Of a stretch of 5,163 nucleotides of DNA, positions 1 to 5,163 are shown piece after piece. The stretch is from Bacteroidales bacterium (GTDB lineage Bacteria > Bacteroidota > Bacteroidia > Bacteroidales > ML635J-15): contig JAQVGK010000290.1 of assembly GCA_028696755.1 (NCBI GenBank), positions 1-5,163 on the forward strand, in the 5' to 3' direction. A model generated the notes under the pieces. That model searched no databases. It was given only the letters and a program-made list of their open reading frames with translations, and had not been told where the DNA came from. The translations under genes and the position numbers were made by a program. The first letter of the stretch is position 1. Every line of letters begins with the position of its first letter.

Positions 1-1526
1 TTGCGTACGACAAGATTGGAAATCTTATCCAGGATCCTTCAACAGGTGTTGATATTCAAAATATAGCATGGACAGCATCTGGCAAAGTTAAAACTGTTAC
101 ACGCGAAAATGGTGCAGAGCGAAACAACCTATATTTTAAATACGACCCTATGGGTAACAGAATAATTCAGGCTGTTGAAAATAAATTAGTGCCAGAACCT
201 TCAGTATATAATAAAATTTATTATCTTCGCGATGCGCAAGGAAACATAATGGCAACCTATGAAAAGACCTTGGTTAATATGATTGCTGAAGAATACAATA
301 TTCAAACGACTTTTGCACTGACAGAAAGACCGGTGTATGGATCGTCTCGTATTGCAGTAAATACCGAGCCAATTGTTCTTGCTGTGCAAAATTCTCACGA
401 AGGACCTGCTCTTACAACATATGGTTCCCCCGAAATCCTCTCACACACCAACGGCTACAAACACTTCGAACTGACCAACCATTTGGGCAACGTTATGGCT
501 GTTGTTAGCGATAAACGCACACCAATTATTACCGGTAGTGCAATTACTGGCTACACTCCCGAACTACTTATTGCAAAGGATTATTACCCATTTGGTATGG
601 AGATGAGTGGTAGATATACCGGTGTAGGAAATGAGGATCCGGATAATAAGTATAGGTTCGGATTTAACGGGCAGGAGAAGGACGATGAGATAACTGGGCA
701 TACTGGAAGCGTTTATACTGCAATGTTTTGGGAATATGATGCGAGGATTGGGAGAAGATGGAATTTAGACCCAAAACCTCAAATATCAATTAGTGATTAT
801 GCGTGTTTTGCTAATAATCCAATAGTTTATATAGACCCATATGGAGATTCAACAAAGATTAGAATTGGTTATACTCTTAGAAAAGAACTGAATTTAACTA
901 GAAAAGAAGCAAAAAACTACACTGTGGAAAAGCTTGCTGATGTCTTTGAATATGAATATGGGATGTGTGTTGAAGTTCGTAATGGCTATTTACATTATAC
1001 TGGCGAATCTGACAATCAGCCTGAGTGCTATTCCCCAAAAGCTAAGGAAATGTGGAAAAATGAATTGGGTCCTGGTAAAGGTTCTGGAAAAATAGTTTTG
1101 AGGAATAGAGGTAAGGACTTTGCATTAAATAAACATATTGCATATATAAATCTAGCTAGTTATGGCAATCTTTCTGACGGTTTTCGAGATAGATATGCAG
1201 ATTATTCAATAGCTCCAAATGATTTCAATTTAATTAGAACATGGAATTTAGGTAGGGTAATTGAACATGAGTATTTGTTTCATGTTGTCTTAAAACTTGA
1301 GGATTATTCTAATATAAATTCAAAAATTGGATGGGGAGAAGATGAATTTAGATATTTGCCCAATGAATCAAGAACAACCGTACAAATGGAAAATGAGTTT
1401 AGGATTGAAATGGGACTTGAAAACTATCAACGATTGTTTTACAGGACGAATGATAATACACTACTTTTGATTTTCGGCCATCCTGATGATGCATTTGCAC
1501 CGTTATTTCCAGTTCCATATAAATAG
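1..1526 (+). CDS. RHS/YD-repeat polymorphic toxin, C-terminal part (5' end outside window), with zincin-like tip
   Basis: The reading frame is open from base 3 to the TAG at 1524-1526, giving 507 visible residues; the ATG at 150 is internal, because YD-repeat sequence continues in frame upstream of it (YDKIGN at residues 2-7, YDPMGN at 47-52). The conserved RHS core follows: NHLGNV near residue 160, YYPFGM at 194, FNGQEKDDE near 221, RRWNLDP near 252 and DPYG at 278-281. In this family the repeats form a shell enclosing a variable C-terminal toxin released at the core boundary. The tip (residues about 283-507) matches no family I can name. It has HEYLFH at 422-427 and MENEFRIEMGL from 462, a pattern like HExxH followed by EN-x-x-R-x-E-x-GL in RHS-linked metallopeptidases. 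The histidine spacing is HExxxH rather than HExxH, so a zinc peptidase is an inference. The tip is far more AT-rich than the core. Secretion route is not visible. Confidence 0.9.
   Translation, partial: AYDKIGNLIQDPSTGVDIQNIAWTASGKVKTVTRENGAERNNLYFKYDPMGNRIIQAVENKLVPEPSVYNKIYYLRDAQGNIMATYEKTLVNMIAEEYNIQTTFALTERPVYGSSRIAVNTEPIVLAVQNSHEGPALTTYGSPEILSHTNGYKHFELTNHLGNVMAVVSDKRTPIITGSAITGYTPELLIAKDYYPFGMEMSGRYTGVGNEDPDNKYRFGFNGQEKDDEITGHTGSVYTAMFWEYDARIGRRWNLDPKPQISISDYACFANNPIVYIDPYGDSTKIRIGYTLRKELNLTRKEAKNYTVEKLADVFEYEYGMCVEVRNGYLHYTGESDNQPECYSPKAKEMWKNELGPGKGSGKIVLRNRGKDFALNKHIAYINLASYGNLSDGFRDRYADYSIAPNDFNLIRTWNLGRVIEHEYLFHVVLKLEDYSNINSKIGWGEDEFRYLPNESRTTVQMENEFRIEMGLENYQRLFYRTNDNTLLLIFGHPDDAFAPLFPVPYK
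1438..1469 (+). promoter_or_regulatory. Candidate internal promoter for the downstream small gene
   Basis: TACTTTTG at 1462-1469 is an exact match to the Bacteroidota -7 consensus TAnnTTTG. TTTA at 1438-1441, 20 bases upstream, matches three of four bases of the -33 TTTG element at about the right distance. It lies inside the end of the toxin reading frame, about 64 bases before the next start codon, and could give the partner gene expression independent of the long RHS gene. Such short motifs also arise by chance in AT-rich DNA, so this is tentative. Confidence 0.3.
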
Positions 1527-1532
1527 CATAAT

Positions 1533-2156
1533 ATGAAAAAAATAGCGGTCATTTGTATATTTATTATTTCTGGAACACTCCTTTTTTCACAGAATGATAC
1601 CATATATGACATTCTTATTAATAGTGGCGCTAAAAAAATTAAGTATATGTGTATAGATTCTATTGAAATATATAATAAAATTTGTCCAGTTGAAAAATAT
1701 TTATTGATTTGTAGTAGTAGTATACAGACTAGTGATAGGACAATCCAATCGACTTTTCGAAAAGGCACATTGAAATATTATGTTTATGTCTATACAGACT
1801 CATTAAGCATTATTAGAGATTGTCTTTTAAATGACATTTATACGAGTTTCAACTCTTCTAAAGTAAACTATAGGGGAAAAGGAATATTGATTAAAGAAAA
1901 TAGCTATCTTCTAACAATAGGAAGTAGTTCCAACAACTATGATGATTATTTTATCCACTATTATAATGGCAGACTATATAAGTTTGTCTTTGTGGAAAGC
2001 CGAGTCTTGATGATTATTAAAAACGTTGGAGGTTTTTCTAATATCGATTTACTATTTAAGGGAAAAACCAGTTATATTGACTTTCGTTGTAAACCTCAAT
2101 ATAGCGGGTTAGAGGCATATAAGGTTTTAGTGAGGCAATACTTGAATGTTAAATAA
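1533..2156 (+). CDS. Putative secreted immunity protein of the RHS toxin (hypothetical protein)
   Basis: This gene encodes a 207-residue protein of no family I recognise. Residues 1-20 form a signal peptide: MKK, a hydrophobic run, then LFSQ, with cleavage likely after FS. The only early cysteine (residue 8) lies inside the hydrophobic run without a lipobox, so a soluble exported protein is more likely than a lipoprotein. The mature part is rich in Tyr, Ser, Ile and Lys with no clear further membrane segment or catalytic motif. It starts six bases after the toxin stop, on the same strand, and ends before a strong terminator, the usual place of an immunity gene. If it is the immunity protein, the signal peptide implies that the toxin is neutralised in the periplasm or envelope. 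No Shine-Dalgarno sequence precedes the ATG, which is normal in this phylum. The immunity role is inferred from position only; an unrelated cargo protein is possible. Confidence 0.75.
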   Translation: MKKIAVICIFIISGTLLFSQNDTIYDILINSGAKKIKYMCIDSIEIYNKICPVEKYLLICSSSIQTSDRTIQSTFRKGTLKYYVYVYTDSLSIIRDCLLNDIYTSFNSSKVNYRGKGILIKENSYLLTIGSSSNNYDDYFIHYYNGRLYKFVFVESRVLMIIKNVGGFSNIDLLFKGKTSYIDFRCKPQYSGLEAYKVLVRQYLNVK

Positions 2157-2230
2157 TCTTTTCAATGTTAGCTCTGTGCTACAAACGCCTATATCTAAAA
2201 AAAACTTATCAACACGACCGCCCACCCATA

Positions 2231-2273
2231 TTAAAACCTTGCACTGGTTAGCTTTGCAAGGTTTTAACTTTTT
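2231..2273 (+). terminator. Intrinsic terminator after the RHS/partner gene pair
   Basis: A perfect 13-base stem (TTAAAACCTTGCA at 2231-2243, TGCAAGGTTTTAA at 2255-2267) encloses an 11-base loop and is followed by C and five T residues (2269-2273). It lies 75 bases after the stop of the small gene and reads in the same direction. The opposite strand has no T-run directly after the stem, so it is best read as a one-way terminator. Confidence 0.8.
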
Positions 2274-2576
2274 AAACTACACTTCTCATTCCAACAGCTT
2301 TTAAGGGGATTTTATGTCTTTTTTTTGCGGTGGTTTTAGTTGGTAGTTTTAGGCTGCTAAAAAAATGCTTTATTTTGGGGTTCTTGTCCTGTTTGTTTTC
2401 GGTGGTTCTGCTTGATTTTTTCGGTTTTTATACTTATCATTCTGTTTTTTCATTGGTTTTTCCGATTTGCAGTGCTACAATCGCCAGAAAATCAAAATTT
2501 TCCTTCCCAATATTGGGAAAATGCTTGCTAGAAGTGGGGATTTGAGGTGGTGGTATTTCTTGTTAATATTGTGCAG
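2274..2576. other. Intergenic stretch without a convincing gene, T-rich on the + strand
   Basis: I see no supportable gene here. A plus-strand frame at 2330-2545 begins with GTG, has no ribosome binding site and owes its hydrophobic look to T-runs. From about 2300 to 2470 the + strand is strongly T-rich: by hand count, 36 T against 6 A in 2401-2460. Coding strands in AT-rich bacteria tend to be purine-rich, so a decayed minus-strand gene is possible. The minus strand holds an ATG frame of only 27 residues (2370-2453, very basic) and an overlapping frame without a start codon that contains KENFDFLAIVALQIGK. Confidence 0.5.
2504..2519. repeat. 16-base perfect palindrome
   Basis: TTCCCAATATTGGGAA reads the same on both strands. 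It sits in the non-coding stretch between the convergent gene groups. It could be a protein-binding operator or part of a dispersed repeat. No promoter is seen next to it, so an operator role is not supported. Confidence 0.6.
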
Positions 2577-2675
2577 AGTGTAACAGGTCGCTTCGTTTCA
2601 CTCGCGATGACCGTGCCAAATTTATTGATGTCACGGTCATCGCGAACCACTTGTGGTGAAGCGACCTGTTACACT
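2577..2675. repeat. Two-stem inverted repeat, candidate REP/MITE-like element
   Basis: The outer arms are a perfect 18-base match (2577-2594 with 2658-2675; left arm AGTGTAACAGGTCGCTTC). The inner arms are a perfect 13-base match (2603-2615 with 2632-2644; left arm CGCGATGACCGTG) around a 16-base loop. The two stems are separated by unlike spacers of 8 and 13 bases; the longer one carries its own small palindrome, ACCAC-TT-GTGGT (2646-2657). The GTCGCTTC and CGCGATGAC words resemble palindromic intergenic repeats found in many copies in various bacteria. That resemblance is from memory and copy number cannot be seen here. It lies 51 bases beyond the stop of the minus-strand membrane protein gene but lacks a T-run, so it is not a canonical terminator. 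Confidence 0.75.
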
Positions 2676-2690
2676 TTTGCAAATGCAAAA
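2675..2690. repeat. Short AT-rich hairpin next to the large inverted repeat
   Basis: TTTTGCA and TGCAAAA form a 7-base stem around AA. It abuts the outer arm of the two-stem repeat and lies between it and the 3' end of the membrane-protein gene. No T-run follows on either strand. It may help protect the 3' end of the minus-strand mRNA or be part of the neighbouring element. Confidence 0.4.
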
Positions 2691-2726
2691 CCTAAAACAT
2701 TTTCAACTAAACAAAATACCACCTTA

Positions 2727-4244
2727 CTACTTCTTCAACTTCTGATAAGTTTGATAATCAGCAAGATTCCATTCGAGCCAGTTCATGTGGCTGTAGCGTT
2801 GTAAAAATCGTTCGCGCTTAGCAAAAACCTCGGTTTGGTAGATGTAAATATCCCATAAATAATCTTGGTGAATATCGAAAGGCATAGCTGCTTCTTGAAC
2901 TTTGTTAATTTGCTCCAATTCTGCTGGTGTTTTAATTGTGTATGGAAGTGCAGAGTTGTTTAATTTTGCCATAAACCGCAAATCGAGAAGCGCACGATCG
3001 TGATGTTTAAAGTTGTATCTGGCAATTTGCAAATCCCAATTTACACAGGTTGTTAGAGCTAGTACAAAAACCAAGGCTAATCCGTTTACTCGCCATAAAT
3101 AAAATGACGATTTTTTATTTAAGATTTTGATGATAATCGTTATAAGTCCAATCATTGTTAAAACCAAAAAGAACAGCACGGCAATTCTCTTATAAGCCAA
3201 TCCAAAATACTGAATATACCAGTAATTGCGCAGCACAACCGAGATTGTCATAATAATATTTTGTGCAATAAATGCTATTGTAAGGCGCTTAAGCCAAACG
3301 TTTTTAGAGAAAAAGTTAAGATTTCCTTTGAAGAAAAATAGGGCGATACCAGCCGAAAGGAAAACCGAGAAAACCAAAAGCCATGTGCCTTCGTGAACAA
3401 ATTCTTTTAGAAAACTACCATCCCATTTAAACCCAAACCAAAGAAAAATAAAATCGAGAATGTTAAAGTAAAAGATAAGAGCATTTAGCGATGCCAGCAG
3501 CACAATGCCCGACAAATATTGCATTCTGAGAGCAGTTGGCTTAAAAGCGGTAAAATGAAACACTTTTTTTCGGAATAGAAGGTCATTTGAGTTTACATCC
3601 AATTTTTGCAAACCGGCTTGCCATGTTTTCATAAACAAAGCGTTTCCAACCACGAGACCAAATATTATCATCACTACAAAAAGAAAATCTATGCTGCGGA
3701 AAAACTCACCAATTGCATTAAACACTTCGGCAAACTGACGGTAAAAAACCGAACTTGCTGACGCATAGATTATTAAAAATACAATCAATACTGCCAATGG
3801 AATAATCACCATATAAAGGACTTTTCCCATATTCATACTTTTAGTGGGCTTATCCGATGCAGCTTGCTGTGGCTCATTACTCCATGGAATAAAAATGCTT
3901 ACCTGCGAAGAAAAAAGTCGAAGCAGTGTTTCCAGAAAACTATGTACATAAGATCGAAATCCCTGATATGCGAGGACGGTACTTAAAGTAAAAAGCATTA
4001 CGATGTTGATAAAAACACTCCACGATGTATTAAGGAGCACAACCATTACAGCAGAAACAGCTACCGAACCGAGAATCACGCCAGAGAAAAAATTAAGTTT
4101 CACTGGTTTATTCACATAAAACATTGCAATTACTGCGGCTATTTCAAAGATAAGGAGATTTATTCCGACAAAGTTTCTGTAAAACAGCAGTGCAAAGAAT
4201 ACCGCCATTGCTAGATTAAGGATAATCACAGATTTTTTCTTCAT
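2727..4244 (-). CDS. Polytopic inner-membrane protein, probably DUF4173/DUF4153-like
   Basis: The product has 505 residues, runs from ATG (complement of 4242-4244) to TAG, and is intact. About eleven hydrophobic membrane segments are visible: near residues 5-23, 28-45, 52-71, 74-92, 144-165, 188-208, 244-270, 290-308, 320-340, 353-375 and 385-402. A polar loop (about 95-140) and a soluble C-terminal region of about 100 residues remain. The pattern NWDLQIARYNF followed by LDLRFMAKLNNSALP (from about residue 401) resembles the conserved end of DUF4173/DUF4153 proteins (N-x-D-x-x-IA-x-x-N, then LD-x-x-x-x-x-LS-x-x-x-x-P). That assignment is from memory, and the biochemical role of these families is unknown. 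No transporter or enzyme motif is evident. It reads the same way as the amidase upstream, but the 437-base gap with hairpins argues against a tight operon. Confidence 0.9.
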   Translation of the reverse strand: MKKKSVIILNLAMAVFFALLFYRNFVGINLLIFEIAAVIAMFYVNKPVKLNFFSGVILGSVAVSAVMVVLLNTSWSVFINIVMLFTLSTVLAYQGFRSYVHSFLETLLRLFSSQVSIFIPWSNEPQQAASDKPTKSMNMGKVLYMVIIPLAVLIVFLIIYASASSVFYRQFAEVFNAIGEFFRSIDFLFVVMIIFGLVVGNALFMKTWQAGLQKLDVNSNDLLFRKKVFHFTAFKPTALRMQYLSGIVLLASLNALIFYFNILDFIFLWFGFKWDGSFLKEFVHEGTWLLVFSVFLSAGIALFFFKGNLNFFSKNVWLKRLTIAFIAQNIIMTISVVLRNYWYIQYFGLAYKRIAVLFFLVLTMIGLITIIIKILNKKSSFYLWRVNGLALVFVLALTTCVNWDLQIARYNFKHHDRALLDLRFMAKLNNSALPYTIKTPAELEQINKVQEAAMPFDIHQDYLWDIYIYQTEVFAKRERFLQRYSHMNWLEWNLADYQTYQKLKK

Positions 4245-4277
4245 AGTGTAGGTTTTTCTATTTTGATTTTAGCTTTT

Positions 4278-4285
4278 CAAAAATA
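4278..4285 (-). promoter_or_regulatory. Candidate -7 promoter element of the membrane-protein gene
   Basis: On the minus strand this reads TATTTTTG, an exact TAnnTTTG match, 33 bases upstream of the ATG. I find no matching TTTG at the usual -33 distance, so the evidence is only one box. The position gives a short leader, consistent with this gene having its own promoter rather than depending on the amidase. Confidence 0.4.
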
Positions 4286-4345
4286 CTAACAAAATTGTTC
4301 TGTTTTGAGAAATAACTCTGGATTTTTTGAAAAATTGTATTGGTG

Positions 4346-4367
4346 CATTTTTTTAACATTTTTTTAA
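4346..4367. repeat. Tandem 11-base repeat with phased A/T tracts
   Basis: CATTTTTTTAA occurs twice in perfect tandem (4346-4356 and 4357-4367). Each copy carries a run of seven T, and the runs start 11 bases apart, close to one helical turn, an arrangement that can bend DNA. On the minus strand it lies about 60-80 bases upstream of the candidate promoter of the membrane-protein gene, so it could act as an upstream element. It may equally be a chance slippage duplication. Confidence 0.55.
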
Positions 4368-4372
4368 GTGAG

Positions 4373-4394
4373 CCATCGGACTGAAGTCCGATGG
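4373..4394. repeat. Perfect 10-base-arm hairpin
   Basis: CCATCGGACT and AGTCCGATGG flank the two bases GA. The GC-rich stem contrasts with the surrounding AT-rich DNA. No T-run follows on either strand, so it is not a terminator. Short palindromes of this kind with a GACTGAAGTC centre resemble REP-like repeats; copy number in the genome cannot be judged here. Confidence 0.55.
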
Positions 4395-4484
4395 AAAATG
4401 AGGATTGTTACCATTAGTCTCCACGCCATTTTTTTCGCATAATGCGGTGATGACAGGTCGGATGATGCAAAACGTATAGTGAAC

Positions 4485-4521
4485 AACTTATCGCTTACGT
4501 TGTAAGCTCTAAGTTTTTTTT
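4485..4521 (+). terminator. Terminator-like hairpin with T8 tract, no gene upstream on this strand
   Basis: The stem is AACTTA (4485-4490) plus GCTTAC (4493-4498) paired with GTAAGC (4502-4507) plus TAAGTT (4510-4515), with a TC/TC internal mismatch and a GTT loop. Eight T residues follow (4514-4521). The shape fits an intrinsic terminator on the + strand, but both flanking genes are on the minus strand and no + strand gene is seen. It could end an unannotated antisense or small RNA, or be part of the repeat block. Confidence 0.35.
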
Positions 4522-4594
4522 GAACGCGAATTAGCGAATTTTGCTGACGCAATACAATGATACTGGCGTCAGCAAAATTCGTCAATTCGCGTTC
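4522..4594. repeat. Large inverted repeat with 29-base arms
   Basis: The arms are 4522-4550 and 4566-4594 and match at all but two adjacent positions (AG in the left arm against GA in the complement of the right). They start GAACGCGAATT and end GAATTTTGCTGACGC on the left-arm strand. The loop is 15 bases (4551-4565). AATTTTT follows on the + strand. The size and near-perfect pairing suggest a dispersed palindromic element or a small structured RNA. A minus-strand frame running through it (4364-4585) is an artefact of the repeat. Confidence 0.75.
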
Positions 4595-4663
4595 AATTTT
4601 TCAGAAAGCGCCGGCAAAGATTTATAGCAATATTCTAACTTAATGCAAATGATTTCTAAAGCC

Positions 4664-4682
4664 GTTCTGACATTGGCAGAAC
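4664..4682 (-). terminator. Weak hairpin directly after the amidase stop
   Basis: On the minus strand GTTCTG (4677-4682) pairs with CAGAAC (4664-4669) around a 7-base loop, starting on the base after the TAA stop. Only a short GGCTTTAG follows, so termination would be weak. It may be a 3'-end stabiliser or a chance stem. Confidence 0.25.
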
Positions 4683-5163
4683 TTATTGTGCCTCAAAATC
4701 CTCTATCACCCCCTCCACAATCCACTTAGCAATAGCTTGGCGGTTGTCGGGATGCAGGAACCTTTTTCTATCTTTTTCGTTTTGGATATTGCCGAGTTCG
4801 ATAAACACTAGCGGTGGTAGTACCTTTTTCATTACCATTAGTGTACGCTCGCCAACAGTTCCGGTGTATCCTCGATTTGGCTGGTACTTGGCATATTTTT
4901 CTGCAAAGACTTTCTGAAATGTTTCGGCAGTTGCTTTTCCTTTTTTGCTACCAGGATAATGGTAAAAGAAAACGTCAACAGCTGAAGATGTTGCTCGAGA
5001 GTCGAGGTGAATTTCTATTACACGCTGGTAACTTACTGATTTATTTTCTGCATAGATATCATTTACTGCATCGGCACGTTGTTTTAGGCGTAGATTATGA
5101 TCACGAGGAATTTCAAGATCGGGCCAGCAAAACTCATCATAATCAACTTTAAGGTATTTTTCT
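4683..5163 (-). CDS. N-acetylmuramoyl-L-alanine amidase (Amidase_3), C-terminal part; start outside window
   Basis: The minus strand is open from the window edge to TAA (complement of 4683-4685), giving 159 visible residues and no need for a start codon here. The enzyme family cleaves the amide bond between muramic acid and L-alanine of peptidoglycan, using zinc, in the periplasm or outside the cell. Visible Amidase_3 features, counted from the window edge: LRLKQRADAVNDIY (24-37), as in the L-R-x-R-x-x-x-AN helix; VIEIHLDS (48-55), at the SIHAN zinc-ligand site with His52; AVDVFFY (59-65), as in the GxExFYY strand; and LVFIELGNIQN (118-128) with the catalytic Glu at 122. HPDNRQAIAKWIVEGVIEDF then forms the final helix. 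The first two zinc ligands and any signal peptide lie beyond the window. SIHAN is replaced by EIHLD, a departure from the usual pattern. The family call is firm; the particular role (division, recycling, sporulation-like) is not visible. Confidence 0.88.
   Translation of the reverse strand, partial: EKYLKVDYDEFCWPDLEIPRDHNLRLKQRADAVNDIYAENKSVSYQRVIEIHLDSRATSSAVDVFFYHYPGSKKGKATAETFQKVFAEKYAKYQPNRGYTGTVGERTLMVMKKVLPPLVFIELGNIQNEKDRKRFLHPDNRQAIAKWIVEGVIEDFEAQ

Noticed and set aside
150..152. ATG at 150 as the start of the RHS gene
   Set aside because: The frame is open to the window edge and encodes YD-repeat sequence upstream, and this ATG is the Met of a YDPMGN repeat motif.
201..398. Minus-strand frame of 65 residues
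   Set aside because: It is a shadow inside the RHS coding sequence.
1439..1768. Minus-strand frame of 109 residues
   Set aside because: It is antisense to the toxin end and the signal-peptide gene, both of which are better supported.
2330..2545. Plus-strand frame of 71 residues that looks membrane-like
   Set aside because: It has a GTG start, no ribosome binding site, and hydrophobicity that comes from T-rich composition. It is kept only as a T-skew observation.
2583..2590. ACAGGTCG shared with the hairpin block near 4453-4460
   Set aside because: Eight bases are too few to link the two repeat regions, and the flanks do not match.
2547..2804. Plus-strand frame of 85 residues
   Set aside because: It crosses the whole inverted repeat and the 3' end of the minus-strand membrane-protein gene, so it is a chance frame.
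4364..4585. Minus-strand frame of 73 residues
   Set aside because: It runs through several hairpins and one arm of the large inverted repeat. Its translation follows the repeat and shows no protein-like pattern.
4814..5152. Plus-strand frame of 112 residues with an ATG start
   Set aside because: It lies antisense to the amidase, whose conserved motifs are clear on the minus strand. It resembles no protein I know.

Overview
The window looks like chromosomal DNA of a Bacteroidota member. Three things point there: an RHS core of the type common in that phylum (NHLGNV, YYPFGM, NGQEKDDE, RRWNLDP), gene starts without a Shine-Dalgarno sequence, and TAnnTTTG-type -7 promoter matches. Genus cannot be told. 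The DNA is AT-rich, most strongly in the accessory part at positions 850-2156.

Left part (1-2273, + strand): the 3' end of a large RHS/YD-repeat gene enters from outside the window. Its conserved core stops at a DPYG motif (834-845) and is followed by a variable tip of about 225 residues. The tip carries HEYLFH and, 41 residues later, ENEFR, which I read as a possible zinc-metallopeptidase toxin. Six bases later begins a small gene for a 207-residue protein with a signal peptide. I recognise no family for it, but position suggests the immunity partner. A good intrinsic terminator (2231-2273) closes the pair.

Middle (2274-2726): no convincing gene. The stretch holds a very T-rich segment that may be a decayed minus-strand gene, a 16-base perfect palindrome, and a 99-base two-stem inverted repeat that looks like a dispersed REP/MITE-type element.

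Right part (2727-5163, - strand): a 505-residue polytopic membrane protein (probably DUF4173/DUF4153-like) and, upstream of it, the C-terminal 159 residues of an N-acetylmuramoyl-L-alanine amidase (Amidase_3) whose start lies beyond the window. The 437 bases between them hold several hairpins, including a 29-base-arm inverted repeat, and a tandem 11-base repeat near the membrane-protein promoter region. The amidase has no start codon in the window and is easily missed; an antisense frame over it is a shadow.

The RHS gene and its partner form one functional unit (polymorphic toxin and candidate immunity). The right-hand genes look like ordinary chromosomal genes, with no visible functional link to it. 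The most interesting item is the toxin tip and its secreted partner. I see no CRISPR array, tRNA, rRNA or transposase gene.
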